Source: Tatumella punctata
Lineage (GTDB): Bacteria > Pseudomonadota > Gammaproteobacteria > Enterobacterales > Enterobacteriaceae
Length of the DNA: 64,000 nt
Assembly (NCBI RefSeq): GCF_039523735.1
Contig: NZ_BAAAFW010000060.1
Location: 1 to 64,000 of the forward strand
Direction: 5' to 3'
The position numbers were made by a program, and so were the translations under genes. How positions within the stretch are numbered: position 1 is the first letter of the stretch; the number at the start of each line of letters is the position of its first letter. Below, piece after piece: positions 1 to 9,826 of the stretch. The notes below the pieces were generated by a model, which worked only from the letters and a program-made list of their open reading frames with translations, searched no databases and was not told the origin of the DNA.

Positions 1-57
1 TTCGGCCTGTTTGAGAATGGCCATAATCTGGCTGTCAGTAAAACGTGATTTCTTCAT
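1..57 (-). CDS. IS3-family transposase OrfA, N-terminal fragment (cut by window edge)
   Basis: The minus strand reads MKKSRFTDSQIMAILKQAE from an ATG at 57-55 and runs off the left edge. This start is typical of the small helix-turn-helix OrfA protein of IS3-family elements (IS407-like group), which binds the element ends and is fused to OrfB by programmed frameshifting. Only 19 codons are visible, so it is not known whether the element is intact. It is transcribed away from the dpd operon. Confidence 0.75.
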   Translation of the reverse strand, partial: MKKSRFTDSQIMAILKQAE

Positions 58-120
58 AGATTTCTCCCCGATTCAGGTTAGTAGAAAATTCTACTTATGA
101 ACACAACGGTTTTTCGGGGG
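1..120 (-). mobile_element. Terminal part of an IS3-family insertion sequence
   Basis: The OrfA start lies about 60 bp from the likely element end, the usual spacing in IS3-family elements. The stretch 58-120 has no other gene. I cannot fix the exact terminal inverted repeat because the other end is outside the window; 120 is an estimate. The element stands about 137 bp upstream of dpdE and may have displaced the native upstream part of the island. Confidence 0.5.
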
Positions 121-256
121 GATTACCAGTCCTCTGGCTGGCGGCAATCGTCTGTTGTAATTGATCCAACTTATCTTTCACGTGTATTATTTTTTCATTA
201 AGGAATGCTATTTTTCTGATCGTAACAACGATTCCCTTCATGGCTGAAAAAATACA

Positions 257-3200
257 ATGACTACTCAACCTGGTACCTTATCAGAAGGTGACTTTGTTAC
301 TTCTCCTTTATTTAGTGGGATTGCTAAAATTCTGCGTTTATACTCAGCTGAAAAGGCTGAAATCGCATGGTTTGTTTCACCTCTGGAATCAGAGGTTAAT
401 CGCCAGATGGCAGAGATTTGTACGCTGGCGCCAGCAAAACTTTATGACGAAAGTACCGTCTACTTTCTCTCGGCGGAACGTGGGTTATGGTGCCGCGGAC
501 GCTATGGCGGACCAAGGCCTGGTAATAAGCATCTGATAATTATCCGTTCTGGCCAGAATGTCGTTGTGGATCTGGCAGACATATTTTATCCCAACTATGG
601 GCAGGGCTTAGCAATGAACCCAGCTCATTTTCTTGCTGCCCGTTCAAACGATGCTCCATTTTTTTACCCTCTGCGCGAGCGATTTGTCAGCGCGTGGATT
701 AAGCAGCGTGCAGCATGCCGATCTATGTCTTCGTTGATCAGCAGTCGCGTTGAGGTCGAGCCTCATCAGATTGCTGTTGTTCGTCGAATTCTCCAGGACC
801 AAAACCCCAAATACCTGTTGGCAGACGAAGTAGGACTGGGCAAAACCATCGAAGCCGGGCTGGTCATCCGCGAGCATATTCTGGAATGTAATCGCGACGC
901 CAGGGTTTTGGTAGTCGTGCCACAGGCGCTAAAAGGCCAGTGGAGTGAGGAGTTGATCGGACGCTTTGCATTAGGTGAAGTGATGATGGGAGGAGGGCGG
1001 ACGCGGCAAATCCGGCTTTGCAACCATGATGAGATTACCGACTCTTTGATGCAAACATGGGGGCCGACGTTGATTGTGGTGGACGAAACTCACCAACTCG
1101 CACGTCACGCTTGGGCTGAAGACGTTGCTAAACGCGCTCAATATACCGCGTTGACAACACTTTGCCATCAAACGGGCATTGTGTTGTTACTTTCAGGGAC
1201 GCCGATGCATGGCAACGAACTGAACTTTCTTGCGATGTTGCATTGCCTCAATGAAGAAGCCTGGCCACTAGATCCGGCAGGTTGTGAGCATTTTATCCAA
1301 CGCGTGGCAGAGCGTGAGAGCCTTGGCGGGATCTATACCGCGCTCCAGCCTGAAAACGACAACGGGATTATCGAAAGCTGTCTTGACGAGTTGTCCGCAA
1401 AGTTTCCTGATGATGAGGAACTTCAGGGTTTAATTGATGAGGTGCGGCCGCTTGTTGATTTTATCGCCGATGAAGAAGGCGAAGAGCGTAGTGAGAAAAT
1501 TTTGGCGCTTCGCAATTGGTTAGGTGAGCATTACCGTCTGTTTCATCGGCTGTTACGTAACCGTCGCGAAGATCCTTCTCTTGCCTGGCTTTTCCCAGGG
1601 TTAGCGAGGCTGAATATCGCGCACTGGGCCGTCAAGCCTGAAGATGTCACCTTAGACGAACTTCTTGAGGACTGGCGTTCTAGTGCCAAAAATTCTCCTG
1701 AGAAGCATCGCCATATCACCACGGAGAATCTGAGCGATTGGGTGGATGCGCTGTTCACCAGTCCCCTGACATTCTCACATCGGGCACGCTTAGCGCTGGA
1801 ACAGGGACCCGCCAGCATAGATGAACAAAATTACCTTGAACAAGCGCTGGCAATTGCGAAGCAAGAGCAACGCCAAAAAGATGAGCAATTGATGATCGCC
1901 CTAAACGCATGGTTTGCGAATCACAAAGAAGGGAAAGCGGTCATATTCTGTAGTGAAGAAGCGGAATCCGCTCATCTTTTCACAAAGCTGGATCTACAGT
2001 CCACCTGGAAAATCGTCCGCCACGCGCCGGATAAGTACGCGCTTAACAACCACTGGCAGGTGCTGATATGCGACAGGCGTGGGGAGGATGGCCTTAATCT
2101 TCATGGGAAAAATCGTCTAGCCGTTCATTACAGCCTGAGTCGCGATTTCAACCGTTTTGAGCAACGTCTTGGGCGCTTCAACCGTTACTCAGGCAACTTA
2201 AGGGGCATCAAGCCGGTAGAAAGCCTCGTCATCCTGCCTGGAAGAGATGGCCTGTCATCGGAGTGGACCAAGCTTTTAGATCAGGGCATTAACCTGTTCA
2301 GACGAAGCGTAGCCAGCCTGCAGTTTGTGTTGGATGAGCAAATAGAGGCGATGTGGCGGCGTTATTTTGAGGGCGGTCTTGCCGTCATCAGTACTACCAT
2401 CGATGCCCTGGGGGGAGAAAAAGGGTTCGTAGCCGTTGAGCGTAAAAAAGTGTTTGAGCAGGAGAACCTGCTTTCTATGGAGCAAGAGGTCATTGCTTCA
2501 CAGGCATTTTCTGAGGCATTGCTGGAGTCGGAAGATAATGCGGAACAGTGTGCGCTGGACATGCTGCAATGGATCACCAAAGCACTCCAGTTTAATAAAC
2601 AAATTGAGGAAGATAAAACCGGGTTCAGGTTACGCTTTGAGCGAGATGAATATAAGGGGCGCACGCTCGTTGATGTGCAAACTTTCATCGACAACTGTTT
2701 GCTTGGACTGGATTTTTCAGAGGGCTATCCTCCTTCTACAGCAATCATGACCCTCTCGCGTACCCAAGCTAGTTTGCACAAAAATACTTATCCTCTCCGC
2801 TACGGGCAACCTTTCGTGGATACCGTCTGGCAACTTATGCAGAGTGATCCTCGCGGTACGACAATGGCGATCCTACGCATGATGAAAACGATTAAACTCC
2901 CGTCGCCACAGTTTTATTTCCATTTTCAATGGTTAAGCAGCGCTAGCCTAGATGGCGATAATAAACTGGTAGCTCAACGTCAGGGAGATGAGCGTTTTGC
3001 CCCGCGGCTGGAAACCTTCTGGCTCGATGCTAATGGTAGCGAAGTTGATGAAAAGATTATCGCTGTTTTGGAAAAACCGTACGATAAAAAAGGGACTGTG
3101 CTCTACGAAGATATGAACCTGCGAACCGATGTATGGCCACAGATGACGCGTTGGTTTGATCCCGAAGCCTGGAAAAATACGGTGCTGGAGTTAACAGAAA

Positions 3201-3319
3201 AAGCGAAGCAGCGTCAGCAAATTCGCTACCCTTCGAGTGACGTATTGCCTATTGGGCACCAGTTGATGGCGGTGAAGGCGATAATTTTGTGCAGCAAAGA
3301 GACTTTCCAGATGGAGTAA
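257..3319 (+). CDS. dpdE: DpdE-like SNF2/DEAD-type helicase of the Dpd island
   Basis: A 1020-residue superfamily 2 ATPase. Visible motifs are the Walker A segment DEVGLGKT near residues 190-197, a DETH Walker B at 276-279, the SGTP motif III near 312, and a C-terminal arginine-finger motif QRLGRFNRY near 636-644. The DEVGLGKT form is typical of SNF2-like enzymes such as RapA and DISARM helicases, which move along double-stranded DNA. It is the first gene of a head-to-tail operon, with only 3 bp to the RecQ-like gene. Assignment to DpdE rests on this order and on the SNF2 type. The Dpd island of Salmonella Montevideo modifies DNA with 7-deazaguanines and restricts unmodified DNA; a role in the restriction step is inferred. 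The ribosome-binding site before the ATG is weak, so the start is less certain. Confidence 0.8.
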   Translation: MTTQPGTLSEGDFVTSPLFSGIAKILRLYSAEKAEIAWFVSPLESEVNRQMAEICTLAPAKLYDESTVYFLSAERGLWCRGRYGGPRPGNKHLIIIRSGQNVVVDLADIFYPNYGQGLAMNPAHFLAARSNDAPFFYPLRERFVSAWIKQRAACRSMSSLISSRVEVEPHQIAVVRRILQDQNPKYLLADEVGLGKTIEAGLVIREHILECNRDARVLVVVPQALKGQWSEELIGRFALGEVMMGGGRTRQIRLCNHDEITDSLMQTWGPTLIVVDETHQLARHAWAEDVAKRAQYTALTTLCHQTGIVLLLSGTPMHGNELNFLAMLHCLNEEAWPLDPAGCEHFIQRVAERESLGGIYTALQPENDNGIIESCLDELSAKFPDDEELQGLIDEVRPLVDFIADEEGEERSEKILALRNWLGEHYRLFHRLLRNRREDPSLAWLFPGLARLNIAHWAVKPEDVTLDELLEDWRSSAKNSPEKHRHITTENLSDWVDALFTSPLTFSHRARLALEQGPASIDEQNYLEQALAIAKQEQRQKDEQLMIALNAWFANHKEGKAVIFCSEEAESAHLFTKLDLQSTWKIVRHAPDKYALNNHWQVLICDRRGEDGLNLHGKNRLAVHYSLSRDFNRFEQRLGRFNRYSGNLRGIKPVESLVILPGRDGLSSEWTKLLDQGINLFRRSVASLQFVLDEQIEAMWRRYFEGGLAVISTTIDALGGEKGFVAVERKKVFEQENLLSMEQEVIASQAFSEALLESEDNAEQCALDMLQWITKALQFNKQIEEDKTGFRLRFERDEYKGRTLVDVQTFIDNCLLGLDFSEGYPPSTAIMTLSRTQASLHKNTYPLRYGQPFVDTVWQLMQSDPRGTTMAILRMMKTIKLPSPQFYFHFQWLSSASLDGDNKLVAQRQGDERFAPRLETFWLDANGSEVDEKIIAVLEKPYDKKGTVLYEDMNLRTDVWPQMTRWFDPEAWKNTVLELTEKAKQRQQIRYPSSDVLPIGHQLMAVKAIILCSKETFQME

Positions 3320-3322
3320 AGA

Positions 3323-5803
3323 ATGGAATTCCAATGGAGGCAACTCCGTGAGCTACTCGCGATGGACGAGTATCAGGACAATAATTTTGTAATCCATCAG
3401 GATGACGGTCAGTTTTTCTATCGTCTCTGGCGATGTCTGAACGATGCTGGCGCGGGGATCTCAGACCGATTACATTGCTATTATGACGCTTTACAATGCG
3501 CCCGAGCTCATGGGATTCTGCCGTTGCGACTGCCGCTCAAAGAGCACATCTTATCAGAGGATTTACTGCGTGCTGGCCTACGGCGCAGCCGGGATTATCC
3601 TGGTGAGGTTCTGTTAGACGAGAACGCATTACAGATCGCGCCAGAGTTATTGGCAGTATGGCGAAAGGAGAAAAGACGTCTTCTCCAGGCCCCGCAACTG
3701 GATACGTTGTTACCGATTCTGTTGAGTGACACTAAATACACTCATTACACATCTGTTGGGCAGCAACTTGCTGTACGCACTGTGTTGACGAGCGATAAAG
3801 ACCGTTTTTTGTTTATTAACCTGCCAACAGGGGCAGGTAAGACGTTCATTATCCATTCTCTGATGCTGGCAACCCCCGCAAGTCAACTGACACTGGTGAT
3901 TGTTCCGACTATCAGCCTTGCTATTGAGCAGGCTCAGCGTGCTCAGTCCATGTTACTGCAGGCAAACGCCGACCATGGTGGCGAATACACTTGGCACTCT
4001 GGGCAAACACCAGAGGCACGCGAGGCGATTAAGGCCCGTATCAAAGCCGGTAAACAAAGGTTACTGTTTTGTTCACCGGAGGCGGCATCCAGTGGTTCGC
4101 TGCTATTGCTTCTATTTTCACTGGCCAAGCGGAAAATGATTGGCGCCCTGGTCGTGGACGAAGCCCATCTTATCGATCAATGGGGTGCGGAATTCCGGCC
4201 GGAATTCCAACTGCTTGCGCCGTTGGTAAAATCATTGGTGGAAGTGAGTAAGGCGAGCATTCGCACGGTACTTCTTTCCGCGACGTGGAGTCAGGCAACG
4301 CTCAATACCCTTAAAGACCTCTTTGCCGGTGATAACCCTCAGACGATCGTTGAAGTTAACGGCAGTTTCCTGCGACCAGAGCCTATGTGGTACGTCAGCA
4401 AAGCGGACGATCGTGAAGATCATCGTCGGCAGGTGGAAGATGCGATTTCAACGCTACCGCGGCCGTTGATCCTTTACGTTACGGCGGTCGAGGACGCCAT
4501 CGACTGGCACCAGTATTTGCTCAAAGCCGGCTATAAGCGCTGCGGATTGGTCCACGGTAAAGTATCTCCACGCCAGAGAGAAAAGCAGATAGCCGACTGG
4601 GCTGAGGATAACGTTGATATCATGGTTGCGACCTCTGCATTTGGCGTCGGGATGGATAAAAACAACGTACGCGCGGTGCTGCATGTTACCGTCCCGGAAA
4701 ACATCGACCGTCTCTATCAGGAGAGCGGGCGTGGAGGGCGTGACGGCTATGCTTCAGTAGCACAACTCATTTATAGGGACGATCAGATCTCTTTGGCTCG
4801 TCACCTTAACCGCGATAACCTTATCGGTGCAAAAAAAGGGTTTCTACGTTGGCAAAAAATGCATCAGAACCGGGAATCGGAATCACCCAGTTATTTCTCA
4901 GTTTATCTGGATACCAAGCACGACAGCATCAAAATTGATTCTAGTGCTAATGTCGCGTGGAACTGGCGCACACTCCTCATGCTCCAACGTGCCGGCTTCT
5001 TGAGTCTGCATTTTGCTGCACCGGATCTCGAACAGTTTGCCTCAGATAATGTGGACGATGCGAAGGTAGAACAGTACTTTAACCATTATTTCAGCCATAT
5101 TGGCGTCAAACTCCATCGTGAAGGTCATCTTGATGTGCAGGAGTGGAATGGCACGTTAAAAGAACTGCGTTCCAGAGAGTTGCGTGCCCGGCAAAAAGGG
5201 TTTCAGGTGCTTGAAGATTGGTTGAATCATCAGGAAAATCCGCTATGTAGTGTCCTTGAATCGTTCTACACGCTTGATGGTTACGCCCCAGAACTGGCTT
5301 GTGGTGGTTGCCCAGGTTGTCGCTCTCAGGCGTTGTCAGCATATACGCCTACGCTGGGCTTGAATGCATATTTGATTTCTGGCGAAGAACGCGAGCGCAT
5401 CGGTAGCGATATGCGTATTTATTACCCTCCGGCCCGATCCTCCGCTTTGCTGCTTCGCCAGTGGATCGACTGGATCGCACGTTTGCTAGTCACACGTGAG
5501 ATTCAGGCCATCCGCGCAAGCTCGACCGTACTATCCCAATTAAGCCAACAACTTTATAAGAGCGTGCCATTCTGGTGCGCGCTTTCACATGACGATCCCT
5601 CGACAAACTGGAATGAACTGGTACTTGTCCTGCCCGGAGAGAGCCTGCCAGAACTTGACCCGTTTAGTGATATCAAACGAATCATTGTGGCCCCAGAGAC
5701 GCTCCCTGAAAAAAACGTTCGGGGAAGGCTGTGGTGGGAGAGTGATCCCAGAGCTCGTACGCTGGACCAATTTATAAGGAGTTTAAGCAGTGGCAATCAT
5801 TAA
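3323..5803 (+). CDS. dpdF: DpdF-like RecQ-family DNA helicase
   Basis: An 826-residue RecQ-type helicase: Walker A LPTGAGKT at about 167-174, DEAH box at 279-282, SAT motif, and motif VI YQESGRGGRDG near 465-475, which is diagnostic of RecQ. Downstream, ACGGCPGC near 658-665 gives clustered cysteines like the RecQ zinc-binding region. The N-terminal 150 residues and the last 150 are not typical of RecQ and are presumably system-specific. It probably unwinds DNA 3'-5' as part of the Dpd restriction module. It starts 3 bp after dpdE and overlaps dpdG by 14 bp, so translational coupling is likely. Confidence 0.85.
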   Translation: MEFQWRQLRELLAMDEYQDNNFVIHQDDGQFFYRLWRCLNDAGAGISDRLHCYYDALQCARAHGILPLRLPLKEHILSEDLLRAGLRRSRDYPGEVLLDENALQIAPELLAVWRKEKRRLLQAPQLDTLLPILLSDTKYTHYTSVGQQLAVRTVLTSDKDRFLFINLPTGAGKTFIIHSLMLATPASQLTLVIVPTISLAIEQAQRAQSMLLQANADHGGEYTWHSGQTPEAREAIKARIKAGKQRLLFCSPEAASSGSLLLLLFSLAKRKMIGALVVDEAHLIDQWGAEFRPEFQLLAPLVKSLVEVSKASIRTVLLSATWSQATLNTLKDLFAGDNPQTIVEVNGSFLRPEPMWYVSKADDREDHRRQVEDAISTLPRPLILYVTAVEDAIDWHQYLLKAGYKRCGLVHGKVSPRQREKQIADWAEDNVDIMVATSAFGVGMDKNNVRAVLHVTVPENIDRLYQESGRGGRDGYASVAQLIYRDDQISLARHLNRDNLIGAKKGFLRWQKMHQNRESESPSYFSVYLDTKHDSIKIDSSANVAWNWRTLLMLQRAGFLSLHFAAPDLEQFASDNVDDAKVEQYFNHYFSHIGVKLHREGHLDVQEWNGTLKELRSRELRARQKGFQVLEDWLNHQENPLCSVLESFYTLDGYAPELACGGCPGCRSQALSAYTPTLGLNAYLISGEERERIGSDMRIYYPPARSSALLLRQWIDWIARLLVTREIQAIRASSTVLSQLSQQLYKSVPFWCALSHDDPSTNWNELVLVLPGESLPELDPFSDIKRIIVAPETLPEKNVRGRLWWESDPRARTLDQFIRSLSSGNH

Positions 5804-6692
5804 TAACGCCCATCCGGGTAGCCAGATTCGCTTGATCTGCACAATTGATAGGGTCCTCAATCGCCGTGGAGGAAAACCGATTTTGCATGAAGATTTGGTT
5901 GAACTGCTGCGTCCCCAGGCGCTGCCGCAATCCGATATTGGTGCGGAGCGTTTTCGGAAGAACCTGGATTTCTGGTTGGAAGAAGGGCTATGGCAGCAGA
6001 CTGAGGCGGGTATTTCCCGACATACTCCACTCGCGAATGAGCGCAATCTGCCGAGCCGCGTATTACGCACATTGATAACAAACGAGCCAAAAGAGTCATT
6101 GCTGGAAGGCACCCGTGGACAGCCTTTCCTACTCAGTATCACCGCGTTGCTTGCGCAGGATAATTTTGCCTTCATCGGCAAGAGCACGCTGACAAAAGAG
6201 AGTGTCACGGGAGGCGTTGGACCGCTGCTCAAGGATTCGAACAACGAAGGCGTATGTCGCCAGATCAACTTATCAAATGAAGCGACAACGTTCCTTGAAT
6301 TTGCTTTTTTCTTCGGTTTTGTTGAGCCATTTATGGATGGATATCTGGTTGATCCGACGCGAGCTATTGAGGGCGTACTGGACCGTGTGCTGGAGAACCA
6401 CAGCAACCTTCCCGCAATTGACTTCATATCCCGGCTTGCAGAAGTCTTACCGATGATCGATGGCGGAAGCTATCGTCAGCAGGTTGAACCAATGATTACG
6501 GCAGATAACTGGACACCGAAAGAACCATTACATTTGAGCGCCTCTCTGAGTCAGGCGCTGGTGCGTCTTGAGCTGGCACTGAAGATAAAGTTTGAGATTA
6601 GGGCTGATGATCATCAGGCGCTATTGTTAACCGGGCCGGACGGTAATACCCAACGGATAAGCGCCATTAGCCCTGGGGAGCTTTTAAAATGA
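5790..6692 (+). CDS. dpdG: DpdG-like protein of the Dpd island
   Basis: A 300-residue soluble protein with no catalytic motif that I can recognise. It starts at a GTG inside the end of dpdF (14 bp overlap) and its stop overlaps the dpdH start as ATGA. The N-terminal half looks like a winged-helix or adaptor fold (many short charged helices), but this is impressionistic. The name follows from its place between the RecQ-like gene and the large ATPase gene, the same order as in the described Dpd island. It could be a subunit that holds the helicases and DpdH together; function unknown. Confidence 0.7.
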   Translation: MAIINNAHPGSQIRLICTIDRVLNRRGGKPILHEDLVELLRPQALPQSDIGAERFRKNLDFWLEEGLWQQTEAGISRHTPLANERNLPSRVLRTLITNEPKESLLEGTRGQPFLLSITALLAQDNFAFIGKSTLTKESVTGGVGPLLKDSNNEGVCRQINLSNEATTFLEFAFFFGFVEPFMDGYLVDPTRAIEGVLDRVLENHSNLPAIDFISRLAEVLPMIDGGSYRQQVEPMITADNWTPKEPLHLSASLSQALVRLELALKIKFEIRADDHQALLLTGPDGNTQRISAISPGELLK

Positions 6693-9600
6693 AAATGCTG
6701 GAATATTGGCCGTCTTTACCGAACATCAGACAGTGCATTCGTACCGAGGCGGAAGAGCTTTCGGACCATACGCTGCTGGCCGTTCATGAGCCAGCCCGAA
6801 TCTTACGAATGAATACCGACGGCAGTCCGTTGGCGTATGAAACGGAAGAGCAGTTGCTAAAACACTTTCTGGAAGTGCAGCGCCCACTGCCAATCATAGG
6901 CAACACAGGGGTAGGGAAGTCCCATATTATCCGTTGGCTGGATGCGAACCTGCGCCTGCGCCCTGAATTTAAAAATAAACAGTGGCATATTGTCCGTATA
7001 CCCAAAAGTGCAAGCCTACGGGAAGTACTTGAGCTTTTACTGGAAGGGCTTGAGGGCGAAATTTTTGATGAAGCGCGTGAGGATATCAACAAGGTCAGCG
7101 ATAAACGCTCACCCAAAGAGATCGCTGAATGGCTTTTGATGTTGATGGGGCAAGAGCTTCGCGATCTTCATGCGCGTTCAAGCGCTGATTATGAGCAGCT
7201 TAAGCAGGAAGCGGTGGAAGCAAGCCCGGAGCAGCAGAATGCACTGCGCAAGAAGTCCTCTGAGTTAAAGAAAATCAATATTCATGCCGCAGAAAATGCC
7301 CTGCCGACGCTGATCAACGACGCTTATTTCAAACAGTTCTTACTAAAGGAAGAACAGTGCCTGTTCCGTTTCGCCAGCCGTCTAATCAGTGGCGCAAACA
7401 GCGATGAACTTGAAGAGGGTGAACAGCAACTTAAAGCCAGCGATCTTGATTTCCAAATACACCTAAGTGATCTGAGCCTTCCGACGCGTTCGTATATCAG
7501 TCGGACGCGACTCAATACGCATGAACCTGGTCGGCAGGAAGCCGCTGATATTCTGAACCTGGTGCTCGGTAAAGCAGCACAAACCCTTTTTAATCAGCTG
7601 TTTAATTTCCGGGGGCGCAGCTTTTCCGATCTATTTCTACAGATTCGAAAAGCATTGCATGAACGGGGAATGACCCTGATGGTGCTGGTGGAAGATATGT
7701 CTCTGATCACCGCTATTGAAGATGTGCTTATCGACAGCCTGGAGCGTGAGGGGACGCGCGATGGTGAAGAAGTGCTTTGTCCGGTGTGCTCGGCCTTTGC
7801 GACGACTGAAGGTTATCAGGGATATAACCGTCGTCGCCAGGGTATGCGTGACCGTGCGAAAGGTGAATGGCGGATCGAAGAGGTTGTAGGTGAGCGTTCA
7901 GAGACGCGGCAGCGGATTGTCGACTTTTGCAGTCGCTATATTAATGCCGCTCGTTTTGGGGATAAGTCTTTGCTCGAGTTCTGGAAAAAACGTACCAGCG
8001 ATACGAACTGGGTGCCAAACTGGGATCAGCATGCTGAAGCCATTGAGGGTATTGATGCTTTTGGCTACAGCTCTCTGGGCTATGCGCTTTTTCCCTTTAA
8101 TGAACGCGCAATTCATGCGCTGGCGGATGTTCACTGTGGCGATGGTAATAAGGGCATAAAATTTAATCCCAGAATCATCCTTAACAAAATCCTGTTAAAC
8201 ATCTTGTTCAACTATCGGGTTATGGCACAAGAAGGACGGTTTCCGCCTCCGCAACTTGATGGCATTACCGCACCTCATGGGCTGCGAACCTGGCTGAGTC
8301 GAAAAACGTTGGCGGAGCAGGACCGCTCTGAAACCATCGCGGCTATTTGGGGATATCCGGCAGACAATGGTCCCGCCCTTGCTACCGCATTGCCTCCTGC
8401 GGTTGTGCGCTGCTTTGGCCTCAATGATTTGGCAAACGAACTCGCGTCGACTGAGAAAGGCGCGATCAACCCCGGTAATGCTGCAACGGTTGGACGAAAA
8501 ATCGAGCCTGTCAGTGCGAAAACGGTGAAGCCAAACCCTGTTCCGCAAGAATCGGTTGAGCCTGTTGATCCCCTCGAAGCACGTGTTTACAAGATGGAGG
8601 CCAGCGTTTCCGACTGGATACTGAAAGATGTATTACTCGATCAGGATACGGCGAAATATATCCGTAACTCGCTGGCAATGATTTATGACCAGCACGCCAA
8701 TGCTGACTGGTATGGTGCGAAGTCTAAGCCCGATATTCGCAGTGGGAATTTCGTTAACATTAATGTCCCAAATGCGCACGGTAACAGGCTGAAACAGGTA
8801 GTGAATTTTGTCTCCGAGGCGGAGTATAAGAAACGGTCAGTCTGGATAACTGAGGTATCGATGGCCCTTGCACGTTTCGGGCTCTATATGGACAAAAAAA
8901 ATGGTCCGGACTGGACTTATTCGAAAGCTGCGGAAGATTATCTGGTTATACAGTCCTTTGCTGACCGTTGGGTGCCCTACGCTCTCACTGAACTCCTGCG
9001 CAGCAAGCGTGAAAATCAGGGGATGATACTGACTGAACATCTGCAGTTGGCCCGGGCCCTTGGCATTATCAAACCGAATGCGACCTCCAAAGAGGTGCTG
9101 AATCAATTGCTAATGAACAAAGAGGCATTGATCGGCCAACATAAATCTGCCGCCACAGAGAGTATTGCCAAAGTACGCTCTGACGCTCTTGATAAGTGGG
9201 AGGAGGTGAAGTCGAAATGGCTAAATCTCTATGCCCCAAACGATCATGCACTGGAAGGCGATATTGTGCAGAAAATGGTGCTGGAGGCCCTGAAACAACC
9301 AGCAGACAGCAGGATAGAGCAGGCGGCGAACAGAACGGTAAGAGAGATTGCGTCAACGCTGACAGAGGTCACGTATTTCTCCGATTGCGAAAACAGTGAG
9401 GCATTCGCTCAACTTATCGAGGATGCCGTATCGTTGTTGGAAGAGTTACGTGAAGAAGGTGACTATCCGGTTAATGCTGAGGTGGACTGCAGTACGCTGC
9501 AAGCAGAACTAAGTGCTTTAAAAGAAGGTGGCACGTGGGCAATGATCCTTAAATTACGAAGCATTACGCAGAAAGAAGAACCACTTGCTTTGTGGCAGTT

Positions 9601-9826
9601 GCTTTGCGATTTAGATGGAAAATTACTCAAGCGTTTTACAGATACTCTGCAGCGGTGGCAAAAGATTTGTAAGCAAACCTTTAGTGCGATTACGGGGTAC
9701 AACCAGGATAAAGGTGGTCACCGAATCAGTGAGTGTCGCGCGCAAATTGACAGAGTCCTGATGGAGATGATGCAGGATCTTCAGATCCTCAAAGAGAATG
9801 CAGGAGGTAGCGATGAACACGCTTAA
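6689..9826 (+). CDS. dpdH: DpdH-like P-loop ATPase
   Basis: A 1045-residue ATPase. Walker A GNTGVGKS lies at 71-78 and a hydrophobic strand ending in VLVED near 332-336 is a plausible Walker B, about 260 residues later. Between them are long charged helices. A CPVC pair at 364-367, followed by a basic segment, may bind a metal. The C-terminal half is helical with coiled-coil-like stretches. The architecture resembles large STAND/AAA-like ATPases used as motors or sensors in defence systems. It overlaps dpdG by 4 bp and dpdI by 14 bp. Assigned as DpdH by ATPase character and gene order. Confidence 0.8.
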   Translation: MKMLEYWPSLPNIRQCIRTEAEELSDHTLLAVHEPARILRMNTDGSPLAYETEEQLLKHFLEVQRPLPIIGNTGVGKSHIIRWLDANLRLRPEFKNKQWHIVRIPKSASLREVLELLLEGLEGEIFDEAREDINKVSDKRSPKEIAEWLLMLMGQELRDLHARSSADYEQLKQEAVEASPEQQNALRKKSSELKKINIHAAENALPTLINDAYFKQFLLKEEQCLFRFASRLISGANSDELEEGEQQLKASDLDFQIHLSDLSLPTRSYISRTRLNTHEPGRQEAADILNLVLGKAAQTLFNQLFNFRGRSFSDLFLQIRKALHERGMTLMVLVEDMSLITAIEDVLIDSLEREGTRDGEEVLCPVCSAFATTEGYQGYNRRRQGMRDRAKGEWRIEEVVGERSETRQRIVDFCSRYINAARFGDKSLLEFWKKRTSDTNWVPNWDQHAEAIEGIDAFGYSSLGYALFPFNERAIHALADVHCGDGNKGIKFNPRIILNKILLNILFNYRVMAQEGRFPPPQLDGITAPHGLRTWLSRKTLAEQDRSETIAAIWGYPADNGPALATALPPAVVRCFGLNDLANELASTEKGAINPGNAATVGRKIEPVSAKTVKPNPVPQESVEPVDPLEARVYKMEASVSDWILKDVLLDQDTAKYIRNSLAMIYDQHANADWYGAKSKPDIRSGNFVNINVPNAHGNRLKQVVNFVSEAEYKKRSVWITEVSMALARFGLYMDKKNGPDWTYSKAAEDYLVIQSFADRWVPYALTELLRSKRENQGMILTEHLQLARALGIIKPNATSKEVLNQLLMNKEALIGQHKSAATESIAKVRSDALDKWEEVKSKWLNLYAPNDHALEGDIVQKMVLEALKQPADSRIEQAANRTVREIASTLTEVTYFSDCENSEAFAQLIEDAVSLLEELREEGDYPVNAEVDCSTLQAELSALKEGGTWAMILKLRSITQKEEPLALWQLLCDLDGKLLKRFTDTLQRWQKICKQTFSAITGYNQDKGGHRISECRAQIDRVLMEMMQDLQILKENAGGSDEHA

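Noticed and set aside
123..256. Possible small gene upstream of dpdE
   Set aside because: No open frame with a ribosome-binding site; more likely leader or leftover of a gene cut by the IS.
5783..6427. 214-codon minus-strand frame across dpdG
   Set aside because: Antisense shadow of dpdG; Ser/Arg-rich composition typical of shadows.
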